Shown in pieces: positions 36,236 through 45,389 of a stretch of 64,000 nt of DNA; position 1 is the first letter of the stretch; each line of letters opens with the position of its first letter. The DNA lies in contig CAMVFE010000001.1 in NCBI GenBank assembly GCA_947166705.1, positions 62,001 through 126,000 of the forward strand, given 5' to 3'. The translations under genes and the position numbers were made by a program. The notes beneath the pieces are model-generated. The model had not been told where the DNA came from, did not search any database, and worked only from the letters and a program-made list of their open reading frames with translations. The DNA comes from an uncultured Clostridia bacterium (GTDB lineage: Bacteria; Bacillota; Clostridia; Christensenellales; Aristaeellaceae).

Positions 36236-36364
36236 GTGCTGAATTCTTTTCGGGCAGGCAGTCCCGGATCCTTTTTCTTCCGGGATTCAGCCTCCCGGGC
36301 ATCCCGGCGGCAATCATCACGGAGCGCGGGCCGCATACCGTTATTGTATGGAGGAAACCGCCGT

Positions 36365-37957
36365 ATGAAACCGATGAACCTGTTCCGGACAGCGCTGCTC
36401 GCGGCGGCGCTGCTGCTGGCTGGATACTCCGGCGCCCGGGCGGCGGGCAAAACGGAGAAGCGGGTAATGCCGCTGATTTCCATCGAAGCCATCGATCCGG
36501 AAGAAGGAACCCGCTTTGTGACGGAGCCGCAGAGCGCCGGCGTCTCCGAGGAAATCGCGTCCTGGTCGCCCGGATATGTTCCTCCCCCCGAGCCCTATTA
36601 CGTCGGCTGCGTCGTTTCCTGGACCGAAACGGACGGAAGCGTCACCGTCGACCGGGCGGAAGCGCAGGTGAAGGTCCGGGGCAACTGGACCACCAACTAC
36701 GAGAAAAAGCCCCTGCGGATCAAATTCGGCGAAAAGCAGTCCCTCGGCGGGCTCAACGGGGGAAGGGCGTTTAAAAACTGGCTGCTGCTGGCGGAATACA
36801 AGGACCTTTCCATGCTCCGGAACAAGGCGGCCTTTGACCTGGCGCACAAAATCCTCGGGGAAGGCCTGTACTGCTCCGACTGCATGCTGGTCGAGGTGGA
36901 AATCAACGGCGAGTACTGGGGCGTCTATCTCCTGGCGGAGCAGCAGGAGGCGGTCGAGGGGCGCGTGAACGTGCCGGAGCCCGGCAAGAACGAAACCGGG
37001 CCGTACGTGGGCTACCTGGTGGAGTTTGACGGGAATTTCCGGCATGAGGATCCCCTCACCACATTCACGATTGATTACAACGGTTACGCGCCACTGATCC
37101 CGTTCGCCGGCACGGAGGAGACGGAACCCTTCACGCCGCTCTCCACGAATCCCGAACACAGCCGGGACCTTGTGGGCTATACCGTCAAGAGCAGCGTTCG
37201 CTCCGAAGAGCAGCGCGACACGATCCGAAACTTTATTTCCAACGTGTATGTCATCATGTATTCCGCATCCTATGATGAAGCGGCCCTGGAGATGACCCCG
37301 GATTTCTCCCGGACCGTCCCGTCGTCAAAGACACCCCGGGAGGCTGTCGAGGCCGTCGTCGACTTTCAGTCGCTGGCGGATATGTATATCCTGAGTGAGA
37401 TCACCTGCGACCCGGATATCTGCTTTTCCAGCTTTTTCATGAGCGCCGACCTCAGCGAGGACGGCGACAGGAAGCTGCGGTTTGAGGCGCCGTGGGACTT
37501 TGACTCAGCCCTGGGAAACTGCCGTGTCGTTGAAAACGCGACAGGCTTCCACGCGGCCAATACCGTGTACAACGTGGATCACGATTTTTGGTCGGTCAAT
37601 CCGTGGCTCACAGTGATGATGCGGCAGGAATGGTTCCGGGAGCTCATCGCCCAGAAGTGGACGGAGCTTTTCGACAGCGGCGCGCTGAAGGAAACCGTCG
37701 TAATGATCCGTTCCGACAGCAAAAAGTATAAAGCGGCGTTCACGCGGAATTATAAGCGCTGGGACAATATGGCGGACAAGGAGGCCATCAGGCGGGAACT
37801 GAACAAAAAAGCCCGCTCCTGCAGGTCGGAGGAAGAAGCCGCCAGGTGGCTCGCGGACTGGCTTTGGAAACGGATCCGGGTCCTGAACGGCTTCTGGCGC
37901 CGGCAGGCTTCAGGCGTTTCCCGGAACTTCCTGAAGGGTCCGGCGTTCCGGCCGTAG
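36365..37957 (+). CDS. Exported CotH kinase family protein
   Basis: Signal peptide; VKVRGNWTTNYEKKPLRIKFGEKQ, NWLLLAEYKDLSMLRNKAAFDLA, VEVEINGEYWGVYLLAEQ, LRFEAPWDFDSALGN, typical CotH. Confidence 0.9.
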   Translation: MKPMNLFRTALLAAALLLAGYSGARAAGKTEKRVMPLISIEAIDPEEGTRFVTEPQSAGVSEEIASWSPGYVPPPEPYYVGCVVSWTETDGSVTVDRAEAQVKVRGNWTTNYEKKPLRIKFGEKQSLGGLNGGRAFKNWLLLAEYKDLSMLRNKAAFDLAHKILGEGLYCSDCMLVEVEINGEYWGVYLLAEQQEAVEGRVNVPEPGKNETGPYVGYLVEFDGNFRHEDPLTTFTIDYNGYAPLIPFAGTEETEPFTPLSTNPEHSRDLVGYTVKSSVRSEEQRDTIRNFISNVYVIMYSASYDEAALEMTPDFSRTVPSSKTPREAVEAVVDFQSLADMYILSEITCDPDICFSSFFMSADLSEDGDRKLRFEAPWDFDSALGNCRVVENATGFHAANTVYNVDHDFWSVNPWLTVMMRQEWFRELIAQKWTELFDSGALKETVVMIRSDSKKYKAAFTRNYKRWDNMADKEAIRRELNKKARSCRSEEEAARWLADWLWKRIRVLNGFWRRQASGVSRNFLKGPAFRP

Positions 37958-38087
37958 GCGCAGAATTTCGCGTCTGTTTTCTGGACAGGTACGCCGCCGT
38001 TCCGGGCGCCGCGCTTCCATTCCTTCGGATGTGGACTTTTCGTTCCGGGAATGGTAGAATACCAGCATATCAAAGACGGAGGCCGCT

Positions 38088-38783
38088 ATGAATCAGAAAG
38101 ATTTTACCCTTTCCATCGTGATTCCCTGCTATAACGAGAAGGACAGCATCCATACGATTGTGGAGAAGGTGCTGGCCGCGCCGGTCGCCAATAAGGAAAT
38201 TATCGTGGTGGACGACAAAAGCACCGACGGAACGGGAGAGATCCTGGACCGGGAAATCGCTCCGCTGGTCAGCAAGGTCATTCACCACGAGGCCAACCAG
38301 GGAAAGGGCGGAGCGCTCCGCACCGGATTCCGGGAAGCGACCGGGGATATCGTCATCATCCAGGACGCCGACCTGGAGTATGATCCGAACGAGTATCCCA
38401 AGGTGGTTACGCCCGTCGTGAACGGGGAATGCGACGTGTGCTACGGCTCCCGGTTCCTGGGGCAGGCCGCCAAGGGCTATAAGGCCAACCAGCTGGCCAA
38501 CCGGTTCCTGACGAAGCTTTCCAACCTGTTCACCGGGCTGAAGCTGACGGATATGGAAACCTGCTACAAGTGCTTCAGGCGGGAGATTATCCAGAAGGTG
38601 GACATCCGGGAGAACCGTTTCGGCTTTGAGCCCGAGATCACCGCCAAGGTGGCCCGGATGGGCGTCCGGGTGAAGGAGGTTCCGATCTCCTACTACCCGC
38701 GCACCAACGAGGAAGGCAAGAAAATCGGGTATAAGGACGGGCTGCGCGCCATCTACTGCATCTGGAAATACCGGCGGGGATGA
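38088..38783 (+). CDS. Glycosyltransferase family 2 (dolichyl-P-mannose synthase-like)
   Basis: LSIVIPCYNEKDSIHTIVEKV...VVDDKSTDGTGEIL...QDADLEYDPNEYP. Confidence 0.93.
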   Translation: MNQKDFTLSIVIPCYNEKDSIHTIVEKVLAAPVANKEIIVVDDKSTDGTGEILDREIAPLVSKVIHHEANQGKGGALRTGFREATGDIVIIQDADLEYDPNEYPKVVTPVVNGECDVCYGSRFLGQAAKGYKANQLANRFLTKLSNLFTGLKLTDMETCYKCFRREIIQKVDIRENRFGFEPEITAKVARMGVRVKEVPISYYPRTNEEGKKIGYKDGLRAIYCIWKYRRG

Positions 38784-38840
38784 GGAGCTGCCCGCGTCCG
38801 GACGCACCGGCGGGGAAGAAAAAACAGGGGAAGTGATCTG

Positions 38841-40793
38841 ATGACCGAGGCGGCTGAAACCATCCGTCTTTTTGTTCCCGGACGGCTGTGCCTGTTCGGG
38901 GAGCATTCCGACTGGGCCGGGATGTACCGGTCCGTCAATTCCAAAATCGAAAAAGGCAGGGCCATCGTATCCGGCATTGAGCAGGGGATCCGGGCCACGG
39001 CGGAAAAATCGGACCGCTTCATCATCACCACCTCCCCGGATTTTCCCGAAGAGGAATACTGGGAATGCGAGATGGATACCGCGAAGCTGCTGGAGACCGC
39101 GCAGAAGGGCGGATACTTCTCCTATGTGGCCGGCGTGGCGTCCTACATCAACGACAACTACAGCGTGGGCGGGGTGAAGATCACCGTCGAGAAGCGGGAC
39201 CTGCCCATCAAAAGCGGCCTTTCGTCCTCGGCCGCCATCTGCGTGCTGACCGCCCGGGCGTTCAACCAGCTTTACAAGCTGAAGATGAACGTGAAGGGAG
39301 AAATGCAGGCGGCTTTCCGCGGCGAGCAGCGGACGCCGTCCCGCTGCGGCAGGCTGGATCAGGCGTGCGCGTACGGCGTCAAGCCCGTGCTGATGGATTT
39401 TGACGGGGTGGAGATCGATTCCCGGGAGATCCGGGTCGGAACCACCTTCCACTGGGTGGTGGCCAACCTGATGGCCTCCAAGGACACGATCAGAATCCTG
39501 GCGGACCTGAACAGGGCCTATCCGTTCGCGGAGAACGAGGCAGAGCGGAGGGTCCAGGAAGCGCTGGGACCGGAAAACCGGGCCCTTGTCACCCGGGCGC
39601 GGGAGCTCATCGAGCGGGGGGACGCCGAAGGCCTCGGGCGGTTGATGACCCGGGCTCAGGAGATTTTCGACGCGAAGATCGCCCCCATGTGTTCCGAGCT
39701 GAAGGCTCCGGTTCTGCACGCGGTGCTGGAGGATCCGGAGATCCGGAAGCTGACCTGGGGCGGCAAGGGCGTCGGATCCCAGGGGGACGGCTCCGTCCAG
39801 TTCCTGGCGAGGGACGGCGCGTCCGCGGCGCTGCTGCGGGAATATCTCGAAAAAAAGAAGGGCATGCCCTCCTTCACCCTGACGCTGAAACCGGGGCAGA
39901 CGGTCCGGAAGGCCATTATCCCGCTGGCCGGATTCGGGACCCGGGTGTTTCCCGCGACCAAGTGCATGCCGAAGTGCATGATGCCGGTCTATGACACGGA
40001 CGGTGTGCTGAAACCGGCGCTGATGATCATGCTGGAGCAGCTGCTGGAGGCGGGCATCGAGGACATCTGCCTGATTATCGGGGAGGACGAGGAGGCGGAC
40101 TTCAACCGCTTTTTCGCGCCGCTGCCGGAGGAACAGATGGAAAAACTGCCCGACAGCAGGCGCGCGGAGGAGGAAAAGATCCGGAAGCTGCGGGAGCATG
40201 TGACCTATGTGTACCAGAAGGAAAGGCTTGGCTTCGGGCACGCGGTCTGGCTGACCCGGAGCTTTACGGAGGGCGATCCGGTGCTGCTCCTGCTGGGCGA
40301 TTTCCTGTACCGTTCCGGGCGGGAGGTCAACTGCTGCAGGCAGGTGATCGACGCGTACAAGGAATGCGGCTGCGCGCTGGTCAGCATCACGGAGGTGCCG
40401 CTGAGCCGGGTCGTCCATTACGGCATCGTGCACGGCGTGTGGAGCAACAGCGAGGAAAACCTGATGAAGGCGGACCGGATGGTGGAGAAGCCGACGGACG
40501 ACTACGCCAGGGAGTACCTGGGCGTCCGGAACGCGCGGAACGAACAGAAATACTACGCGACCTTCGGGCAGTACGTCCTGACGCCGGACGTTTACGAAGA
40601 GCTGGAATACCGGATCCGGGTTATCGGGAAGCCCTCCGAAGGGAAGGAGTTCGGCCTGACGGCGGCGCTGGACGCCGTTCGGGAAAAGAACGGCCTGTGC
40701 GGTTTTGTCCCGGACGGGGAGTCCTTCGACATCGGGCTGCCGGACGCCTACCGGGAAACCGTGTGGCGCTACGCCGGGCCGGAGGCGAAATAA
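38841..40793 (+). CDS. Bifunctional GHMP sugar kinase + GalU-like sugar-1-phosphate nucleotidylyltransferase
   Basis: N-terminal RLCLFGEHSDWAG and PIKSGLSSSAAICVLTARAFN (GHMP); C-terminal KAIIPLAGFGTRVFPATKCMPKCMMPVYD...GDFLY (UTP-glucose-1-P uridylyltransferase-like). Confidence 0.9.
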   Translation: MTEAAETIRLFVPGRLCLFGEHSDWAGMYRSVNSKIEKGRAIVSGIEQGIRATAEKSDRFIITTSPDFPEEEYWECEMDTAKLLETAQKGGYFSYVAGVASYINDNYSVGGVKITVEKRDLPIKSGLSSSAAICVLTARAFNQLYKLKMNVKGEMQAAFRGEQRTPSRCGRLDQACAYGVKPVLMDFDGVEIDSREIRVGTTFHWVVANLMASKDTIRILADLNRAYPFAENEAERRVQEALGPENRALVTRARELIERGDAEGLGRLMTRAQEIFDAKIAPMCSELKAPVLHAVLEDPEIRKLTWGGKGVGSQGDGSVQFLARDGASAALLREYLEKKKGMPSFTLTLKPGQTVRKAIIPLAGFGTRVFPATKCMPKCMMPVYDTDGVLKPALMIMLEQLLEAGIEDICLIIGEDEEADFNRFFAPLPEEQMEKLPDSRRAEEEKIRKLREHVTYVYQKERLGFGHAVWLTRSFTEGDPVLLLLGDFLYRSGREVNCCRQVIDAYKECGCALVSITEVPLSRVVHYGIVHGVWSNSEENLMKADRMVEKPTDDYAREYLGVRNARNEQKYYATFGQYVLTPDVYEELEYRIRVIGKPSEGKEFGLTAALDAVREKNGLCGFVPDGESFDIGLPDAYRETVWRYAGPEAK

Positions 40794-40865
40794 TCCTTTC
40801 AGATTGCGCAGACAGCTTGAATCATATGCATGTTGTTAGCCACAGCTAACACGTGGGCCTTTATA

Positions 40866-40906
40866 AAGGGCCTCCGGCGCGCCGCCGGAGGCCCCTCCCA
40901 TTTTTT
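40866..40906 (+). terminator. Rho-independent terminator
   Basis: aaagggcctccggcg-cgc-cgccggaggcccctcccatttttt: perfect 12-bp stem followed by T run. Confidence 0.85.
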
Positions 40907-40910
40907 CGTT

Positions 40911-42878
40911 CTATTCGCCGCGATTCACCAGCACGCTCCCGCAGCCGGCGAAGGCGTCCGGAGCGATGACGGTATCCGGTCCCGCCGTGACATATTTCAG
41001 ATTCGGGCAGTCCGCGAAGGCCCTGCTTTCGATTTCCGCGCAGCCTTCCGGAATCCGCACCGCGTCAAAATCACCTTTTTCAAAAGCGCCGGCCTCCACC
41101 CTCACCGTATCCTCCGGCAGGATCAGCCAGTTCATCACCCCTGCGGGCGGGCAGATTGCGCCGCATCCGGTGCAAACGCCGTCCACGAAATGATGTCCCA
41201 CCCGTACCGGAAGGGTAATGCTCAGCGCCGGCCAGTCCGCCGCGGAGACGGTCAGCTCCGTTTCTCCGAAGGCAAGCGCCGTCAGCGTCTCTTCCTGAAC
41301 CGCGGCAATTTCCTCGTCCCCGGACGCCAGGGTCACCCGGTCCAGCGCGAAGCACGCGTCGATCGTAAAGCATCCGGTGAGGTCCAGGCTTTCTCCCTCC
41401 TCCAGCCGGAGCTCCGCCAGCCCTGTCTGGATGGATGGCGCGGTTTCCCCCGTGGCGCTGATGATGATCCGGGGATCGACCACGATCTCCAGCACCGTCC
41501 CCCAGTCCTCCGCCGACAGCTGGCCGTTGCAGTTCCGTGTATAGTCGTACAGTGTCCCGCTTCCGCGGATGAACAGCGTTCCGTCCGCGTACAACTCGTA
41601 CGTCGCGTTCTCTCCGGCCGGAGCGATGAAATGACCGTCGTCTCCGTTTGAAACCGCCGTCATCCCGTGGCTTGCCGCATACTGAACTGCGCAGGACTCA
41701 TCCGAGCAGTACAAGGTAAGCTGATCCTTGTCGCAGCCCTCGAATGCGTTCGCGTCAATGGTGGTCACGGTGTCCGGTATCACGATATGCTTCAGGCCCG
41801 TGCAGTAACTGAAAGCATACATGTCGATCTTCGTCATGCCGGAAGGGATGATGATGCTCTCCAGACTGCTGCATCCGGAAAAGGCCCCCGCCTCGATCAC
41901 CGTTATTCCCTCCGGCAGCGCCGCGCTCTTCAGGCCCGTACAGGATTGAAACGCAAACATCCCCAGCTTCGTCACGCCCGGGGGAATAATAATCTCCTGC
42001 AGCCCGCTGCAGCCGCTGAAGGCGCTGTTCCCGATCTCTGTCACCGAGGAGGGGATCTCCACGCGCGCCGCGCCACTGCAGCCGGCAAACGCCTGTTCCC
42101 CCAGTGTCTGAACCCCTTCCGGAATGATGATTTCTGTCAGCCCGCTGCAGTTCAGAAATGTCTGCTTCTCTATTTTTGTTACGCTTCCCGGGATAGAAAC
42201 CCGCAGCAGTCCGCTGCAATTCTGGAATGCTGCGGCCTGCAGGATGGTAACGGTTTCCGGAATCTCGATCTCCGTCAGGCCGCTGCACCAGGAAAACGCG
42301 TAGCTTCCGATCATCCATACTCCGGATGGAATCGTCGCTTCCTTCAGGCTCTCACAGCCGCAAAAGACATACCCGTCGATGTATTTCAGGCGGGAGGGTA
42401 TGGTCACCCGTTCCAGGCTCCCGCAGCTCCTGAAGGCGCCGTTCCCGATCGTTTCCACACTGTCCGGGATGAGCGCCTCCTTCAGGCTGCTGCATTGTCT
42501 GAAAGCACCTTCGCCGATCTCTCTCATGCTTTCCGGAAAACTCACCCCGGTCAGATTTTCACATCCACTAAATGCGCTTTTCCCGATGTTGTACACATTG
42601 CCCTGAAAGGTCACCGTCCTGATCTGGCTTCGAAGGCTCTCCGCCCTCCAGGCCTCCGCCGAAGATGCGCCGAAATCCTGCATCCGGGCGGTTCCGCTGT
42701 CGGGTCCGATGATCGTCAGCTCCCCGGTCCCGGTGTTCAGATTCCAGCTCAGGTTTCCCCAGGAGCCGCTCTGGTCCGCCAACGCGGCCGGCAGTCGCAG
42801 CAGAACCGCCAGCGCGCAGGCGCAGATGAGCGCCCAGCCGGCGATGCGCATTCCCTTCCGATGACCAATCCTTTTCAT
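40911..42878 (-). CDS. Exported BspA-like leucine-rich-repeat (LRR_5) surface protein
   Basis: Signal peptide then more than 10 repeats of type IxxxAFxGCSGLxxIxIPxxVTxIGxxAF. Confidence 0.93.
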   Translation of the reverse strand: MKRIGHRKGMRIAGWALICACALAVLLRLPAALADQSGSWGNLSWNLNTGTGELTIIGPDSGTARMQDFGASSAEAWRAESLRSQIRTVTFQGNVYNIGKSAFSGCENLTGVSFPESMREIGEGAFRQCSSLKEALIPDSVETIGNGAFRSCGSLERVTIPSRLKYIDGYVFCGCESLKEATIPSGVWMIGSYAFSWCSGLTEIEIPETVTILQAAAFQNCSGLLRVSIPGSVTKIEKQTFLNCSGLTEIIIPEGVQTLGEQAFAGCSGAARVEIPSSVTEIGNSAFSGCSGLQEIIIPPGVTKLGMFAFQSCTGLKSAALPEGITVIEAGAFSGCSSLESIIIPSGMTKIDMYAFSYCTGLKHIVIPDTVTTIDANAFEGCDKDQLTLYCSDESCAVQYAASHGMTAVSNGDDGHFIAPAGENATYELYADGTLFIRGSGTLYDYTRNCNGQLSAEDWGTVLEIVVDPRIIISATGETAPSIQTGLAELRLEEGESLDLTGCFTIDACFALDRVTLASGDEEIAAVQEETLTALAFGETELTVSAADWPALSITLPVRVGHHFVDGVCTGCGAICPPAGVMNWLILPEDTVRVEAGAFEKGDFDAVRIPEGCAEIESRAFADCPNLKYVTAGPDTVIAPDAFAGCGSVLVNRGE

Positions 42879-43029
42879 TTTCTTTTCCCTCTCCCGGGAT
42901 TCATTGCTGCTGTGCTTCTGAGACATGTCAGATTCTGATGAAGTGACCATTTATGCGATTTATTCCAAAGTCGGAGCACAATATCTGCCGTTGGCTTCGG
43001 AACAGGAACAAATCAGAACCATTCTGAGT

Positions 43030-43091
43030 CAAGACAAAAGAACCGTCCCCGTGTCTTCAAGAACCGTCCCCGTGTCTTCCCCCGTGTCTTC
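43030..43091. repeat. Tandem/degenerate copies of the AAGAACCGTCCCCGTGTCTT repeat
   Basis: caagacaaaagaaccgtccccgtgtctt, caagaaccgtccccgtgtcttc and a partial ccccgtgtcttc; same family as 22591-22647. Confidence 0.92.
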
Positions 43092-43112
43092 TCTCCGCAG
43101 AGTCCCCGGTTC

Positions 43113-45338
43113 TCAGCGGATCAGCCCCTCGTAGGCGCTGACGATCTGCTCCCGCAGGTCCTGCCAGTCCCGGCCGCGGACGGTCTCCAGTCCGCCCTTG
43201 TACAGCCTTTCCCGCAGCTCCGCGTCCTCCGTGATCCTCCGGATGGCTTCCACCGCCGCCCCAACGTCCCCCGCCGGGTACAGCAGGCAGTTCTCCCCGT
43301 CCCGCAGGTATTCGGCGTTCCCGCCGTTGGGAACCACGACGCAGGCTCCGCCCGTCGCCATCATCTCCAGCGGCGGGTAGGAGAAGCTCTCCAGCAGGCT
43401 GGACTTCAGCAGGATGTCGCACTCCCCGTAGACCTCCGGCGTCCTGTCGTAGGGCACGGCGTGCAGGAACTGATCCACCCGGTAGGTTTCCTTCGGCTCC
43501 GCGTTGTAGGACATGTACCGGATCTCGTATTTCTCCGGGTCCAGCATCCCGGCGATCCGGAAGCTCTCGTCCACGTTCTTGTAGTCCACCGCGCAGTCGC
43601 CCTCGATCAGGATCCGGATCTTCCGCCCGGCCCAGTCCCGCCTCCGGGGCGTGTATTTCTCCGTCTCCAGCCCGTTCCGCAGGAGGATCGGCCGCTGTCC
43701 GTAGCGCTCCCGCAGCCAGCCCTCGCACCAGGGGGAGATCGTCAGGTACTTCCATTCCTTCGGCAGGAAGTAGCTCGCCTCGCTCCCCAGCCGCTGCGGG
43801 TCGCCGCAGGGATAGAAATCCCGCTCATAGTTCTGCACCAGGTAGGCCCGGGTTCCGACCCGCGGATAGCCGCGGATGAAATCCACCGTGGTCCACATGG
43901 TGGCGACCATCAGGTCGTAGTAAGCGTTGAACTCGCAACCGCCGTCGGCGTAGGAAAGGCACTGGAAGCTGTGCCCGAATTCCTTCCACACGTGCCATTT
44001 CGCGGTGGTCGAAATCAGGTCCACGTTCCATCCCGCGTCCTGCAGGAAGCACGCGTGCCGCAGCGCCACCATGATGCCCCCGCTCAGCTCGCAGGAGGGC
44101 AGCACGAAGGCTGCGTGCGGCTTCCGGATCTTCTCGTAAATCTCCCGGACCCGCGCCGTATTCTCCGTGGTCACGCAGTGCGCCCGGCAGTACCGGTACG
44201 CGTTCTCCGCGATCCTGTCCCGCAGCTCCGTCTCCCGGACCGCCCGGCTCAGAACCTCGTACCATTCCCCGTCCGCGGCCGTCAGCCCGGTCTCCCCGTC
44301 CCGGATCATCTCCTCGAAGGCGCCGGTCCGGCTGGCGGCGGTTGGCACCTTCACCAGCGCGGCTTCGACCCATTTGTTCTCGGACTTGGCCCGGTTGAAC
44401 ACCGTGTCCTCCACCGGCGCCAGGTTCAGGTCCACCCCCGCGATGATTTCCGGCAGCCCCTCCCATTCCGTGAAGGGCTTCCGGATGATACGGCCCTCGT
44501 AGGGCTTCAGCTCCTCCGGCAGGTCCAGCATCCCCATCAGCAGCAGCCGGACCTCCGGGTTTTCATCCATCACCCGGGTCACCGCCGGGCGGATCAGCTC
44601 GAAATCGGCGTTGTGCGTCACGGATCCGCTGAAGTAGCCCAGGATGACTTCCTTCCCCGCCGCGCGCCGCACCCGCTTCTCCTCCGCCGCCTTCCGCCAG
44701 GCGTCCTCGCTCAGCTGCACCATCCTTTCGGAGGCGCAGTTCCGGTTCACGTACACCGGGCTCAGGATCTTCTCCATCTCCCGGCGCATGCCCTCCGTCG
44801 TGGTCGTGGCCGCCTCGCACATCCGCAGCGTGGCGCCGTAGCGCTCGACGCCCTCGTCGTACAGGGCCCGCTCCTCCCGGCTGAAGGCCTTCACGGCCGG
44901 GATCGACTCCGTGTATTTCGTGTCGATCACCAGGTCGTCGATGTCGAAGGCCACCCGCTTTCCGACGCTCTTCGCCAGCCGGATCGCCTCCCCGGTCTTC
45001 TCCGTGTACGGGCAGCGGAAGAACACGATGGTGCTTCCCGCCAGCACGTCCTCCGGCCGGCAGGCTTCCGCGGAAATCTCCGCGGCGGTATACCCCGCCG
45101 CGCGCAGCTGCTCGATCTGGTGCGTCACCCGGTACCGGGGCGGATGCGGGGCCTGCTCCGGCGGGCAGCCGTTCACGAACAGCACGTCGTAAAGCACACG
45201 CTCCGGCCGGCTGTATTCATGGTGCTCCCGTTCATATTTCCGGATGAACCGCGTCCGAGCCTCCCGGAAGGTGCCCTTCAGCCCCGCCTCGTCCCACGAC
45301 CGCAGGAAAAGGTAGCTCCATCTCAGCGCTCTTCCCAT
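43113..45338 (-). CDS. Large two-domain glycosyltransferase (GT4/GT-B-type)
   Basis: 741 aa; two GT-B-like segments (RKPFTEWEGLPEIIAGVDLNLAPVEDTVFNRAKSENKWVEAALVKVPTAAS and YGECDILLKSSLLESFSYPPLEMMATGGACVVVPNGGNAEYL). Confidence 0.87.
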   Translation of the reverse strand: MGRALRWSYLFLRSWDEAGLKGTFREARTRFIRKYEREHHEYSRPERVLYDVLFVNGCPPEQAPHPPRYRVTHQIEQLRAAGYTAAEISAEACRPEDVLAGSTIVFFRCPYTEKTGEAIRLAKSVGKRVAFDIDDLVIDTKYTESIPAVKAFSREERALYDEGVERYGATLRMCEAATTTTEGMRREMEKILSPVYVNRNCASERMVQLSEDAWRKAAEEKRVRRAAGKEVILGYFSGSVTHNADFELIRPAVTRVMDENPEVRLLLMGMLDLPEELKPYEGRIIRKPFTEWEGLPEIIAGVDLNLAPVEDTVFNRAKSENKWVEAALVKVPTAASRTGAFEEMIRDGETGLTAADGEWYEVLSRAVRETELRDRIAENAYRYCRAHCVTTENTARVREIYEKIRKPHAAFVLPSCELSGGIMVALRHACFLQDAGWNVDLISTTAKWHVWKEFGHSFQCLSYADGGCEFNAYYDLMVATMWTTVDFIRGYPRVGTRAYLVQNYERDFYPCGDPQRLGSEASYFLPKEWKYLTISPWCEGWLRERYGQRPILLRNGLETEKYTPRRRDWAGRKIRILIEGDCAVDYKNVDESFRIAGMLDPEKYEIRYMSYNAEPKETYRVDQFLHAVPYDRTPEVYGECDILLKSSLLESFSYPPLEMMATGGACVVVPNGGNAEYLRDGENCLLYPAGDVGAAVEAIRRITEDAELRERLYKGGLETVRGRDWQDLREQIVSAYEGLIR

Positions 45339-45389
45339 CTTTTTCCCTTTCTCTTTCCGTTCTCTCCGCGGCTTCCGTCTTCCTTTCCG

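Noticed and set aside
42925-43134. 69-aa plus-strand ORF over the repeat region
   Set aside because: Translation simply reads through the repeat (TVPVSSRTVPVSSPVSS); no RBS support.
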